Below, one piece after another: positions 25,839 through 35,116 of a DNA stretch of 64,000 bases (position 1 is the first letter of the stretch; every line of letters begins with the position of its first letter). A program made the position numbers and the translations under genes. The stretch spans positions 124,001 to 188,000 of the forward strand of contig JAFXPH010000011.1 of assembly GCA_017528085.1 (NCBI GenBank). The letters are read 5' to 3'. A model generated the notes under the pieces. The model was not told where the DNA came from and did not search any database. It was given only the letters and a program-made list of their open reading frames with translations. The DNA comes from Clostridia bacterium. GTDB taxonomy: Bacteria > Bacillota > Clostridia > TANB77 > CAG-508.

Positions 25839-27206
25839 ATGGAATTATGGAAAGGAAGATTTGCAAAAGAATTAAGTCCAATTACTAACAATTTTAATCA
25901 ATCTATAGGTATTGACAAAAGAATGTATAAAGTAGATATTGAAGGTTCAATTGCACATACTAAGATGCTTGAAAAACAAAAAATAATAACAAAAGAAGAT
26001 CAAAAACAAATTGAAAAAGGTCTTAAAGAAATATTAAAAGAGATAGAAGAAGGAAAGACTGTAATTAACTCAAATAGTGAAGATATTCATACGTTTATCG
26101 AAGAGACTTTAACTAATAAAATAGGAGATGCTGGAAAGAAAATGCATACAGCGCGTTCAAGAAATGATCAAGTAGCATTGGATATTAGAATGTATTTAAA
26201 AGAGGAAACACAAGATTTAATATTGGATTTAAAGAAGCTTATTAAAAGTTTAATTGATAAAGCTAAAAATAATCTGTATACTATAATGCCCGGATACACT
26301 CATATGCAAAGAGCTCAACCAATTACATTTGCCCATTATCTTATGGCATATGTAGAAATGTTTTTAAGAGATATTACAAGACTTGAAAATACATACCAAG
26401 AAATTAATGTTATGCCTCTTGGCTCATGTGCACTTGCTGGAACTACATATGATTTAGACAGAGAATATGTAAAGGAAGAATTAGGTTTTGATGATATTAC
26501 ATACAATTCATTAGATGGAGTTTCAGATAGAGATTTTGTTATAGATTTGGAAAGTAATTTGTCAATAGTTATGATGCATCTATCAAGATTTTCAGAAGAG
26601 ATGGTTTTATGGTGTTCATGGGAATTTAAGTTTATTGAATTAGATGATAGCTATTCAACAGGTTCATCAATTATGCCTCAAAAGAAAAATCCAGATATAA
26701 CAGAGCTAATTAGAGGAAAAACAGGAAGAGTATATGGAAATCTAATTCAAGGATTAACAATGATGAAATCTCTTCCTCTTGCATATAATAAAGATATGCA
26801 AGAAGATAAAAAAGCTATATTTGATTCAATTGATACAGTAAAAGCTTGCATAATTACATTAATTCCAATGATTGATACAATGACAATTTTAAAGGATAAT
26901 ATGGAACTTGCAGCCAAAAAAGGATTTATAAATGCTACTGATTGTGCAGATTATTTAAGCAAAAAAGGAATGCCATTTAGAGATGCTTATAAGTTAACTG
27001 GAGAAATAGTAAAGTATGCAATTGATAATGACAAAGTATTAGATACAATATCAATTGAGAAGTATAAAGAATTTTCGAAACTATTTGAAGATGATTTGTA
27101 TGATGAGATATCACTTAAAACTTGTATAGAAAAAAGAAATGTTATAGGCGGACCAGCGCCTGAAGCTGTGAAAAAAGAAATTGATATTGCACTAAAGAAA
27201 ATATAA
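25839..27206 (+). CDS. argH: Argininosuccinate lyase
   Basis: This 455-residue enzyme cleaves argininosuccinate to arginine and fumarate, the last step of arginine synthesis. The family signature GSSIMPQKKNPD lies at about 270, and HTARSRNDQVALD lies at about 103. Start ATG 25839 (MELWKGRF) follows AAAGGGGG; an upstream ATG at 25818 falls in the terminator tail. It is under T-box (Arg, AGA) control. No argG or other arg gene is next to it in this window. Confidence 0.95.
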   Translation: MELWKGRFAKELSPITNNFNQSIGIDKRMYKVDIEGSIAHTKMLEKQKIITKEDQKQIEKGLKEILKEIEEGKTVINSNSEDIHTFIEETLTNKIGDAGKKMHTARSRNDQVALDIRMYLKEETQDLILDLKKLIKSLIDKAKNNLYTIMPGYTHMQRAQPITFAHYLMAYVEMFLRDITRLENTYQEINVMPLGSCALAGTTYDLDREYVKEELGFDDITYNSLDGVSDRDFVIDLESNLSIVMMHLSRFSEEMVLWCSWEFKFIELDDSYSTGSSIMPQKKNPDITELIRGKTGRVYGNLIQGLTMMKSLPLAYNKDMQEDKKAIFDSIDTVKACIITLIPMIDTMTILKDNMELAAKKGFINATDCADYLSKKGMPFRDAYKLTGEIVKYAIDNDKVLDTISIEKYKEFSKLFEDDLYDEISLKTCIEKRNVIGGPAPEAVKKEIDIALKKI

Positions 27207-27580
27207 TAATACTTTTATTATAAAGAAGTAAGATTTTTCTATTGCATCAAAAAATTCTAAAATGATGCAATTGAAATTTAAGATGATGCAAATGATAATA
27301 TTAGATATAAAAATAGTAGTGGATTATACTGAAAAAATGATACTTGTAGGCATACTCTGACAAGGATTACGCCAAATTCGACATTTGGGTTGTCATACGC
27401 AACCCAAATGTTTTTTATTACAAAAAAATGGGTTGCCTTTTGGGTTTTAAACTGTATGGAACTGAGAGTGTTTGAGAACATTTGAGAAATGATTGTGCCA
27501 AAAATGTGCCATTTTCAGCACTTCTCAGAATTTTACAGAAAAGAAAAAATCCTCAAAACCATGCGGTTCTAAGGATTTGA
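27207..27580. other. Gene-free stretch, possible scar of an integrated element
   Basis: No convincing gene is visible in these 374 bp. Contents are a strong hairpin at 27381-27418 (ACATTTGGGTTG / CAACCCAAATGT plus T run), the direct near-repeat ATGATGCAA at 27262 and 27283, and the segment GATTGTGCCAAAAATGTGCC near 27491. Such segments, placed directly beyond a tRNA 3' end, are reminiscent of integrase ends of tRNA-targeting elements, but no integrase remains. Confidence 0.35.
27547..27579 (-). terminator. tRNA-Met terminator
   Basis: On the minus strand, AAATCCTTAGAACC / GGTTTTGAGGATTT followed by T5. Confidence 0.75.
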
Positions 27581-27657
27581 TGGTAGCGACGGTGAGATTC
27601 GAACTTACGACCTGCCGGGTATGAACCGGATGCTCTAGCCAACTGAGCTACGTCGCC
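27581..27657 (-). tRNA. tRNA-Met (elongator, CAU)
   Basis: A 77-nt cloverleaf on the minus strand: acceptor GGCGACG / CGTCGCT (G1-U72 wobble), D arm GCTCAGTTGGCTAGAGC, anticodon loop TTCATAC with CAT, T arm with GTTCGAATC, and genomically encoded CCA. Strong resemblance to the B. subtilis elongator tRNA-Met; a tRNA-Ile with modified CAU is less likely. Confidence 0.93.
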
Positions 27658-27676
27658 ATAAATATTTGCAATACTT

Positions 27677-27705
27677 ATTATAAGGGTATTCAATTGTTTT
27701 GTCAA
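27677..27705 (-). promoter_or_regulatory. tRNA-Met promoter
   Basis: On the minus strand, consensus TTGACA and TATAAT exactly 17 bp apart. Confidence 0.85.
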
Positions 27706-27768
27706 CTAATTTTTATAAAAGTATAGATTTATAAATAGAATATTATTAGTTAATAGAGGTAATTAAAA

Positions 27769-27815
27769 GAGACATTTAATGAACTAAATGGGGTTCACTT
27801 CATTAAATGCCTCTT
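27769..27815. terminator. Terminator after the TetR gene
   Basis: Long stem GACATTTAATGAA / TTCATTAAATGCCTC with T-rich ends; it could act in both directions. Confidence 0.75.
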
Positions 27816-27819
27816 TATT

Positions 27820-28413
27820 TTATTCATCTATAATTTTTCTTATAGTTCCATATAATTTTGGTTTAAATTCATCTATAGGTTCTGGCTCCTCATAAAGAAT
27901 TGAATTATAGCAAGTAGAACTTACTAGTTCAATTATCATAAAAAGTGTAGCTTTAGGATTTTCAACTTTAATCTTATATTCGTTTATTCCCTTTATAAAT
28001 AAATCATAAATACCATCTGTATCTTCTTCATTTGAAATAGTATAAACATTTTTTAAAGTATCGTTAAAAACTCCCCAAGATAAGTTTTTAGAAATGAACT
28101 TAAGTAAAACTTGATTCTTTATTAGTTTATTAATGACGCTATCAATAATGAATATTATTTGATCTGTTAAATTTGAAAAGTTTTGCTTTTTAGATTCTTT
28201 ATAAGCATCATTAAATAGCTTTTTTGATTTTCTATAAATTAAAACGTCTCTTATTTCATATTTATCTTTAAAATATAAATAAAAAGTACCTTTACCAACA
28301 TCAGCATTATCAGCAATCTCTTGGATAGAAGTGTCTTTAACACCTTTTCGAGTGAAAAGCTTATATGCTGTTTCTAATAATCTTGATTCTTTTGAAGCTT
28401 CATTTGCTTTCAT
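27820..28413 (-). CDS. TetR-family repressor of the adjacent export operon
   Basis: This is a 197-residue regulator with a TetR N-terminal DNA-binding domain (helix-turn-helix IQEIADNADVGKGTFYLYF, about 29-47) and a helical ligand-binding C-terminal part. It is divergent from the MMPL gene and the two share a 150-bp region with two near-identical palindromes (28496-28508, 28535-28547). The layout predicts repression of the transporter operon and perhaps of itself, relieved by a hydrophobic ligand. Confidence 0.92.
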   Translation of the reverse strand: MKANEASKESRLLETAYKLFTRKGVKDTSIQEIADNADVGKGTFYLYFKDKYEIRDVLIYRKSKKLFNDAYKESKKQNFSNLTDQIIFIIDSVINKLIKNQVLLKFISKNLSWGVFNDTLKNVYTISNEEDTDGIYDLFIKGINEYKIKVENPKATLFMIIELVSSTCYNSILYEEPEPIDEFKPKLYGTIRKIIDE

Positions 28414-28448
28414 TTTTTTTCAATCCTTTTACTTAATAATCTACTATG

Positions 28449-28477
28449 ATTATTGCACAAATTACTTGATATGTCAA
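28449..28477 (-). promoter_or_regulatory. Promoter of the TetR gene
   Basis: Minus strand TTGACA, 17 bp, TG-extended AATAAT. Confidence 0.65.
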
Positions 28478-28494
28478 ACTTTTAACTTTAAATG

Positions 28495-28523
28495 TTGACT
28501 AATGGTCAGTGTGGTGCTATAAT
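28495..28523 (+). promoter_or_regulatory. Promoter of the MMPL operon
   Basis: TTGACT (28495-28500), 17 bp, TG-extended TATAAT (28518-28523). Operator 1 covers the -35. Confidence 0.8.
28496..28508. promoter_or_regulatory. TetR operator 1
   Basis: TGACTAATGGTCA, a palindrome with one mismatch, overlapping the -35 hexamer. Confidence 0.75.
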
Positions 28524-28534
28524 AATTAACGGAA

Positions 28535-28547
28535 TGACCAATGGTCA
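28535..28547. promoter_or_regulatory. TetR operator 2
   Basis: TGACCAATGGTCA, a perfect palindrome around a central A, just downstream of the -10 and upstream of the ribosome site. Confidence 0.8.
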
Positions 28548-28564
28548 GTTTGGAGGTGACAATT

Positions 28565-30643
28565 ATGAAACATTTTGGTCAATTTATAGTAAAGTATCGT
28601 AAGATAATTTTAATTATTGGACTTTTATTATTAATACCAGCAGTAATTGGTTATATTAAAACAAAAGTTAATTATGATATTTTAGTATATTTACCAGATG
28701 ATATTGAAACAATTCAAGGAGAGAATATTCTTCAAGATGATTTTGGAATGGGTTCATATTCAGTTGTAGTATTAGAGAATATGAAGTCAAAAGAGATATT
28801 AGATTTGGAGAATAAAATAAAGCAAATAGATCAAGTTTCAATGTGTATGAGTACAGCCGACGTACTTGGAACTAAAGTTCCAATAGATTTCTTACCAGAT
28901 GAGATAAAGAATAAAGCATATAAAGATGGAACTACTCTTATGGTAATAACATTTAAAGAGGGTATTTCAGATGATGACACTTTACTTGCTATAAAGCAGC
29001 TAAGAGAAATAGCAGGGGATAAGGCAAAGTATAGTGGAATGTCAGCAATAGTTATTGATACAAAGGAATTATCAGATTCTGAAATGGTGATATATGTCGT
29101 AATTTCAGTAATACTTTGTATTATTATCTTACAAATATCACTTGATTCATACTTTGCTCCATTTTTATTAATACTAAATATTGGAATAGCAATAATATAC
29201 AATATGGGATCAAATATATTCTTAGGAGAGATTTCATATATTACTAAAGCTATTAGTGCAGTATTGCAACTAGGTGTTACAACAGATTTTGCAATCTTTT
29301 TATATCATAGCTTTATAGAAGAGAAAGAAAATGGTCTTTCAAAAGAAGATGCTATGGCATCAGCAATTAATAAAACATTAGTCTCAGTTTTAGGAAGTTC
29401 TTTAACAACTATAGCTGGATTTTTAGCATTATGTTCTATGAGATTTTCACTTGGAAAAGACATAGGAATTGTAATGGCAAAAGGTGTACTTATGGGAGTA
29501 ATTTGTGTAGTAACAATTCTTCCAGCACTTATTCTTGAATGTGATAAGTTAATAGGTAAAACAAAACATAAAATAATTTTCCCTAAATTTATAAAATTAA
29601 AAAAATTTATTATAAATCATTATTGGCTTTTTATAGCTTTATTTATAATTGTTTTACCTATTGCTTTTCATGGATATAGAAACACAGATATTTACTATAA
29701 TCTTGATAGATCTCTTCCAAGATATCTACCAAGTATTGAAGCTAATACTGAATTAAAAGAAAAGTACAATATGGTTTCTACAGAACTTTTACTTGTAAAT
29801 AAAGATTTACCGGATGAGACTATAAATAAGATGATAAAGGAAATTGAAAATGTAGATGGAATAGAGTGGGTAGTGGGAGTATCTAAACTAAAGGATTTAG
29901 GAATTCCAAAAGAAATGCTACCTAAAGATGTTCTTGAAAAACTTGAAACTGATAAATATCAATTAGTACTTATAAATTCATTATATGAAATGGCAACAGA
30001 TGAACTAAATAATCAAGTAAATGTAATAAATGAACTTATTGATAAGTATGATAAAACAGCAATACTTGTAGGAGAAGGACCTCTTATGAAAGATTTAGTT
30101 GAAATCAGTAATCATGATTTCAATAGTGTAAATACATTCTCAATAGGTGTAATTTTTGTGATTATGATATTTGTTTTAAAGTCAGCATCATTACCATTCA
30201 TACTAATTACTGTAATTGAATTTGCGATATTTATTAATATGGGTATCCCATATTATTCAGGAACAGTTCTTCCTTTTATTGCATCAATTGTAATAGGAAC
30301 AATACAATTAGGAGCTACTATAGATTATGCAATATTAATTACTACTAAATATATTGGTAATAGAAAAGATGGAAAGAGTAAACATGACGCAATAGATAAT
30401 GCTTTAGAGACATCTATTTCATCAATATTTATTAGTGGACTTTGCTTCTTTGGAGCAACAATTGGAGTTGGTATTTATTCAAAGATAGAAATGATCGGTT
30501 CACTATGTGTATTAATGGGTAGAGGAGCAATAATTAGTATGTTTACAGTTGTATGCTTGTTACCAGCATTTTTAATGGTGTTTGATAAATTGATTTGTAA
30601 AACAACTTCAGGTATGAAAATGATATTTAAAAAAGAGGAGTGA
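28565..30643 (+). CDS. RND-superfamily (MMPL/HpnN-like) exporter
   Basis: This 692-residue transporter has two repeats, each with an N-terminal TM, a large extracytoplasmic loop, and a bundle of TM helices. The first half shows QLGVTTDFAIFLYHSF and the second QLGATIDYAILITTKY, the paired acidic helix typical of proton-driven MMPL proteins. Probable cargo is lipid or a hydrophobic compound. The start is the ATG at 28565 (MKHFGQFIV) after TTTGGAGGTGA; the ATG at 28541 overlaps operator 2. The stop lies 5 nt before the next start. Confidence 0.9.
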   Translation: MKHFGQFIVKYRKIILIIGLLLLIPAVIGYIKTKVNYDILVYLPDDIETIQGENILQDDFGMGSYSVVVLENMKSKEILDLENKIKQIDQVSMCMSTADVLGTKVPIDFLPDEIKNKAYKDGTTLMVITFKEGISDDDTLLAIKQLREIAGDKAKYSGMSAIVIDTKELSDSEMVIYVVISVILCIIILQISLDSYFAPFLLILNIGIAIIYNMGSNIFLGEISYITKAISAVLQLGVTTDFAIFLYHSFIEEKENGLSKEDAMASAINKTLVSVLGSSLTTIAGFLALCSMRFSLGKDIGIVMAKGVLMGVICVVTILPALILECDKLIGKTKHKIIFPKFIKLKKFIINHYWLFIALFIIVLPIAFHGYRNTDIYYNLDRSLPRYLPSIEANTELKEKYNMVSTELLLVNKDLPDETINKMIKEIENVDGIEWVVGVSKLKDLGIPKEMLPKDVLEKLETDKYQLVLINSLYEMATDELNNQVNVINELIDKYDKTAILVGEGPLMKDLVEISNHDFNSVNTFSIGVIFVIMIFVLKSASLPFILITVIEFAIFINMGIPYYSGTVLPFIASIVIGTIQLGATIDYAILITTKYIGNRKDGKSKHDAIDNALETSISSIFISGLCFFGATIGVGIYSKIEMIGSLCVLMGRGAIISMFTVVCLLPAFLMVFDKLICKTTSGMKMIFKKEE

Positions 30644-30648
30644 GGAGC

Positions 30649-32991
30649 ATGAAAATGTTTAGAAAAGCAGTAGCCTCAATGCTACTTTGTTCAATGCTAA
30701 TGTATACAATGCCAGTTATGGCATATGTAAATGATGAAAATGTTTATACAAAAATGGATTCTACTGGAAAACCATACAAAGTAATAGTTACAACTACTGA
30801 AAAAGATGAACAAGGAAATGACCAAAATGTTGAAAATGAGACAGATAAAGAATTACCATTTGATTGTAAGATAACATATAAACTAGATGGAAAAGAAATA
30901 ACAGCAAGTGAACTTATTGGAAAATCTGGTAAAGTTACAATAAAAATGGAATATACAAATAAACTTGCTCAAGATGTAAGAGTAAATGGAAAAGTAGAAA
31001 AAATGTATACACCAATGCTTGTAGTAGCAGGTTTAATTGTAGATAATGAAAATAATAGCAATATTGAAGTTACAAAAGGAAAAGTAATAGATGATGGAAA
31101 TAAATCTATAGTTTTAGGAATAGCTCTTCCAGGAATGGATGAAAGTCTAAAACTTCCAAAAGATGTAGATATTGATATTCCAAGTACAATAGAAATTAAA
31201 ATGGATGCTAAAAACTTCGAACTTGGAAATATTATGACATTTACTTCAACAAAACTTTTTGATAAAACAATTAATTTAGATAAAGAATTAGATGAGGTAT
31301 ATAGCTCAATAAATGAACTTCAAGATGCAGCTAATAAATTAGAAGATGGAACTAATAAATTAAAAGATGGTTCCTCTAAATTAAATGATGGCGCAACTGA
31401 ATTAGATAATGGAGTAGGAACACTTGCAAATGGAGTTAATTCATTAAAAGATGGTACAAGTAAATTAAACAGTGGTGCCAAAACATTAAATGATGGAGCA
31501 GAAGTTCTAGCAAATGGAACAAACTCATTAAAAAATGGGGCAGAGGCTTTAGATACAGGAACAATTGAGATACAAACAGGAGCTGATAGCCTAAAAGCAG
31601 GAACTAGTAAATTAAAAGAAGGAGCAAGTAGCTTGTATGGTGGAATTACTGCATTAGATACAGGTGTAGATTCTGCTTATAGTGGAGCAAAATCAGTAAA
31701 CAGTGGAGCTTCACAAGTAAGAGACGGTGCATCTAAAATAAGTTCTGGAGTAGATGCTCTTACTTCATCAATAGATGATCTTGGCGGAAATATAGGAACA
31801 GCAGCTTCTGGAGTAAAGGAAATTTCAAATAGTGTTAATGAGTTATCTCAAGCTGCTAAAAATATTAAAAGTTTAGCTGAATCTCATAATAATCAAACTG
31901 TAACTGCTACAGTTGATGTAAATGGAATAATAAGTCAAATTGATTCTATAAAAACTGTAGTAAGTGGAGCAATTTCAGGAATAAGTACAGCTAATAGTTC
32001 TTTAGTAAATGCAAAAGCTGCATTAGAAGCAAGTGGTCAAGATGTATCTAGTATTCAAACAGCAATTGAAGAAAATAATGGAAATATAACTTCATTAAAT
32101 AATTACTTAGGACAATTAGATGGATATAAAACATTAATTAATTCTGAAGCAACTAAAACAGAAACATATAATATTTCAGATGTAATTGCAGGATTAGAAC
32201 AAATAGATGCACTACTTCAAAGATTAAGCACTGGTGCTACAAGCGCTTCAGAAGGATTATCACAAATTCAAAGTGGAGTTCAAAATGAACTTCTAAGTGG
32301 AGCTCAAGATTTATCAAGTGGTGTTAATGAATTAAAATCAGGTGCAACTAACTTAGCAACTGGAACTAATTCTTTGGAAGAAGGATTAAGCTCATTAAGT
32401 AAAGGTTCAAAAGGAGCTGTAGCTGGAAGCAAATCATTATCAGATGGTATAACTGAAGCTGATACTGGAGCTCAAGCTTTATCACAAGGTATTGGACAAG
32501 TAGCAAGTGGCGCTAAATCTTTATCTAGTGGAGCAAAACAATTAAATGATAGTGTAGCAAAACAAGTTGTTCCAGGAGTAAAGGCTTTGTCAAATGGTAC
32601 AAATGAACTTGATAAAGGTGCATCTGAATTACAAAGTGGAGTAAATAAACTAAAAAATGGTACAACAGAACTATCAAACGGAACAAAAGAACTATCAAGT
32701 GGAGCAGCAGAGCTTGCAGATGGTATGACTAAATTTAATAATGACGGAATAAGAAAACTATCAAATAAAATAAATGGAGATTTAAGAAGTGTAACAAATA
32801 GAATTGAAAAGTTACAAGAACTTGGAAATGAATATAATAAATTCTCTTCTGATGAAGAAAGGGAGTCTATCAAATTTATTTCTATTATTGATAGTATAAA
32901 AAGTAGTTCAAAAGAAGATTCTGATGAAGAAATGATAGTAGAAAATGAGAATAATAAAATTGATAGTAAAGTAGAAGAAAGTAAAGATTAA
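30649..32991 (+). CDS. Secreted coiled-coil repeat protein (YhgE-like) of the export operon
   Basis: This 780-residue protein has a signal peptide (MFRKAVASMLLCSMLMYTMPVMAYV), a beta-rich N-terminal domain (about 25-215) and then about 450 residues of seven-residue repeats of the form L-x-x-G-x-x-x (examples KLKDGSSKLNDGATELDNG and ALSNGTNELDKGASELQSG). Such repeats form long trimeric or coiled-coil stalks and are found in YhgE/Pip-like proteins partnered with MMPL exporters. The C-terminal 70 residues are charged and lack the membrane anchor seen in YhgE. It lies in the operon directly after the transporter, so it probably forms the extracellular part of the same machine. Confidence 0.75.
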   Translation: MKMFRKAVASMLLCSMLMYTMPVMAYVNDENVYTKMDSTGKPYKVIVTTTEKDEQGNDQNVENETDKELPFDCKITYKLDGKEITASELIGKSGKVTIKMEYTNKLAQDVRVNGKVEKMYTPMLVVAGLIVDNENNSNIEVTKGKVIDDGNKSIVLGIALPGMDESLKLPKDVDIDIPSTIEIKMDAKNFELGNIMTFTSTKLFDKTINLDKELDEVYSSINELQDAANKLEDGTNKLKDGSSKLNDGATELDNGVGTLANGVNSLKDGTSKLNSGAKTLNDGAEVLANGTNSLKNGAEALDTGTIEIQTGADSLKAGTSKLKEGASSLYGGITALDTGVDSAYSGAKSVNSGASQVRDGASKISSGVDALTSSIDDLGGNIGTAASGVKEISNSVNELSQAAKNIKSLAESHNNQTVTATVDVNGIISQIDSIKTVVSGAISGISTANSSLVNAKAALEASGQDVSSIQTAIEENNGNITSLNNYLGQLDGYKTLINSEATKTETYNISDVIAGLEQIDALLQRLSTGATSASEGLSQIQSGVQNELLSGAQDLSSGVNELKSGATNLATGTNSLEEGLSSLSKGSKGAVAGSKSLSDGITEADTGAQALSQGIGQVASGAKSLSSGAKQLNDSVAKQVVPGVKALSNGTNELDKGASELQSGVNKLKNGTTELSNGTKELSSGAAELADGMTKFNNDGIRKLSNKINGDLRSVTNRIEKLQELGNEYNKFSSDEERESIKFISIIDSIKSSSKEDSDEEMIVENENNKIDSKVEESKD

Positions 32992-33005
32992 TATTTAGAT
33001 TAGAT

Positions 33006-33039
33006 AGAAGATAAGCTCTTTAAGCTTATCTTCTTTTTT
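33006..33039 (+). terminator. Terminator of the MMPL operon
   Basis: AGAAGATAAGCT / AGCTTATCTTCT stem with T6. Confidence 0.9.
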
Positions 33040-33109
33040 GCGTTTGAAATTATATGATATAATGCTATTAAGTCATTATTTTAAAATAATGTATATTAGA
33101 GGGGTTAAT

Positions 33110-34222
33110 ATGAATCGATTAGAGATAAGAAAAGAAGATTTAAAATTTAATATAGATAGAATCTTTGAAAAAGCAACCGAATGTGGAAAGTTAGAAAATA
33201 AGTCACCTGCTCAAATAATAGGTGTTGTAAAAATAAATGCATATGGCTTAGGATTAGTTCCATTTTCTAAGTTTTTAATAGAAAATGGTGTTAATTTCTT
33301 AGCTGTAGCAACTCCTGAAGAAGCTTTAGAGCTAAGAAAAAATGGTATTGACTCTAAAATATTGTTACTTACACCTGTAATCCAAAAAGCAGTTTTAACT
33401 GAACTAATAAAAAACGATATAATTTTAACAATTGGAAGCATTTATGAATTAGATCAAATTGATAACATTTATGAAAATCTAAATGTTAGAAAAGTAAATG
33501 TTCATATAAAAGTAGATACTGGTTTTTCTCGTTATGGTTTTTTATATAATGAATTAGATTTATTAGAAAGTGTATTTTCAAATGATAAAATAGATATCCA
33601 AGGATTATATACACATTTTTCTAAAACATTAGATGAGAAATGGACAAATGTACAATTTGATAGATTTATAAAGGTAGTAAATTATTTAAAAGAGAAAAAC
33701 ATTGATCCAGGTTTATTACATTGCTGCAATTCAACTGCATTTTTTAAATATCCTAAAATGCATATGGATGCTGTAAGGATTGGTTCTGCTTGGCAGGGAA
33801 GACTTCCTAATGATTTAGGAGGATTAAAAAGAATTGGAACTTTAAAATCTCGCATTTTAGAATTACGAACTGTTCCAAAAGGAACTAATGTAAGTTATAC
33901 AAATAAGTACACTACAAAAAGAAAAACTAAATTAGCAACTATACCACTCGGATATATGGACGGTATAAATGTAACAAGAGAAAGAGATACATTTAGAATA
34001 AGTGATAATATTAAGGCTGGATTTAGAGAATTTAAAAAGATATTTAGTACAAAACGTTTAAAAGTAAATATTAATGGACAAGATTGTAATATAGTAGGGA
34101 GACTCGGAACATTACATGCAATAATAGATGTTACTGATATAGATTGCAACGTTGGAGACGATGTTATAGTATACGCAAATCCAGTCTATGTTGATGAAAG
34201 AATAAAAAGGGAGTATGTTTAA
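33110..34222 (+). CDS. alr: Alanine racemase family PLP enzyme
   Basis: This 370-residue fold-type III enzyme makes D-alanine for peptidoglycan. The PLP lysine lies in VVKINAYGLGL (about residue 42) and the second catalytic region is VSYTNKYTTKRKT (about 265). The usual Cys-Met-Asp-Gln in the C-terminal barrel is replaced by GRLGTLHAIID, so the substrate site diverges from standard Alr and the enzyme might act on another amino acid. Start at 33110 (MNRLEIRKED) after GAGGGG; a longer reading to 33038 is not supported. Confidence 0.85.
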   Translation: MNRLEIRKEDLKFNIDRIFEKATECGKLENKSPAQIIGVVKINAYGLGLVPFSKFLIENGVNFLAVATPEEALELRKNGIDSKILLLTPVIQKAVLTELIKNDIILTIGSIYELDQIDNIYENLNVRKVNVHIKVDTGFSRYGFLYNELDLLESVFSNDKIDIQGLYTHFSKTLDEKWTNVQFDRFIKVVNYLKEKNIDPGLLHCCNSTAFFKYPKMHMDAVRIGSAWQGRLPNDLGGLKRIGTLKSRILELRTVPKGTNVSYTNKYTTKRKTKLATIPLGYMDGINVTRERDTFRISDNIKAGFREFKKIFSTKRLKVNINGQDCNIVGRLGTLHAIIDVTDIDCNVGDDVIVYANPVYVDERIKREYV

Positions 34223-34240
34223 AAACATACTCCTTTTGTT
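34208..34240. terminator. Bidirectional terminator after alr
   Basis: GGAGTATGTTT / AAACATACTCC stem that includes the alr stop codon, with T-rich tail. It also closes the convergent phosphoesterase gene. Confidence 0.8.
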
Positions 34241-34906
34241 TTATAGAATAACTTCTTCAATAAAATATCTATCCAAGACTTTTGTTCCATTTTTTAAATA
34301 TGAATCTTGATTTACATGGTTGTGTCCATGGATATTGTATGGAACTCTGTTTTTGTATAAATATTCTGTTATACCTTTTAGACCAATATGAACTAAATTT
34401 GAATTGCTATAATTTTGAAATGGCCCATCGTGAGATAGTAAAATATCAACTTCATCTAGTTCATCTAAAAACTTAATGCTTTCCTCATGTGTAAAAGAGG
34501 GAAAATTATCTGACTTATACCTATAACTTCCTTGTATGCCACCAATTTTTATTCCATTAACTGTAACTATTTTCCCATTTAAATCATATAATTCAAAATG
34601 TTTAAGAACTTGAAAATCATCATGATTTCCAAGTAAGGCAACAATCTTTTCTTTAGGAATATACCTTAAAATAATTTCATAGTCTCTATAAGAAATATCA
34701 CCTAAAGCACAGCAAAGATCATATTCTCCTAAATTATGTAGTTTCTCTTGGTATTCTTCATATTGTAGAAAATCATGTGTGTCAGAAATGATTAATAACT
34801 TTATATGATTTGGAAGAACCCTACAACTACCATACTTTTTAAGAAGCTTTTCTTCATTTACTTTGATATTGTTATTATTAATTCTATTTTTAAAGATGTT
34901 AAACAT
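34241..34906 (-). CDS. Calcineurin-like metallophosphoesterase
   Basis: This 221-residue phosphoesterase has the binuclear metal motifs in order: ISDTHDF (about 46), GDISYRD (about 70), GNHDDF (about 97), SHDGPF (about 160) and HGHNHVN (about 200). The small size resembles YfcE-type phosphodiesterases. The substrate is unknown. The start follows AAAGGAGATAAA. Confidence 0.88.
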   Translation of the reverse strand: MFNIFKNRINNNNIKVNEEKLLKKYGSCRVLPNHIKLLIISDTHDFLQYEEYQEKLHNLGEYDLCCALGDISYRDYEIILRYIPKEKIVALLGNHDDFQVLKHFELYDLNGKIVTVNGIKIGGIQGSYRYKSDNFPSFTHEESIKFLDELDEVDILLSHDGPFQNYSNSNLVHIGLKGITEYLYKNRVPYNIHGHNHVNQDSYLKNGTKVLDRYFIEEVIL

Positions 34907-35052
34907 TTTATCTCCTTTTAATTATCTTTATTTAACCATAAAAATTAATTAAACTCAATAATGTCAAGATTATAAATTTATAATTGATACAATATAATTA
35001 AATTCATACGCAAATGAAATACCATAAAGAGTTTTTAAATATAAAAATATAA

Positions 35053-35080
35053 AGGGGCACTGAATTCTCAGCGCCCCTGC
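35053..35080 (-). terminator. Terminator of the 3D-domain cassette
   Basis: Minus-strand stem AGGGGCGCTGAGA / TCAGTGCCCCT with T tail. Confidence 0.85.
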
Positions 35081-35116
35081 GTAGGTATATTTGCGAAATT
35101 AATTATCTAATAGAAC

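Noticed and set aside
27278-27481. Minus-strand frame of 67 codons next to tRNA-Met
   Set aside because: It crosses a strong terminator hairpin and has no ribosome site or recognisable domain.
30649-32991. DNA-level tandem repeat
   Set aside because: The repeats are at the amino-acid level (LxxG heptads) with varied codons, so they are protein repeats and not a DNA array.
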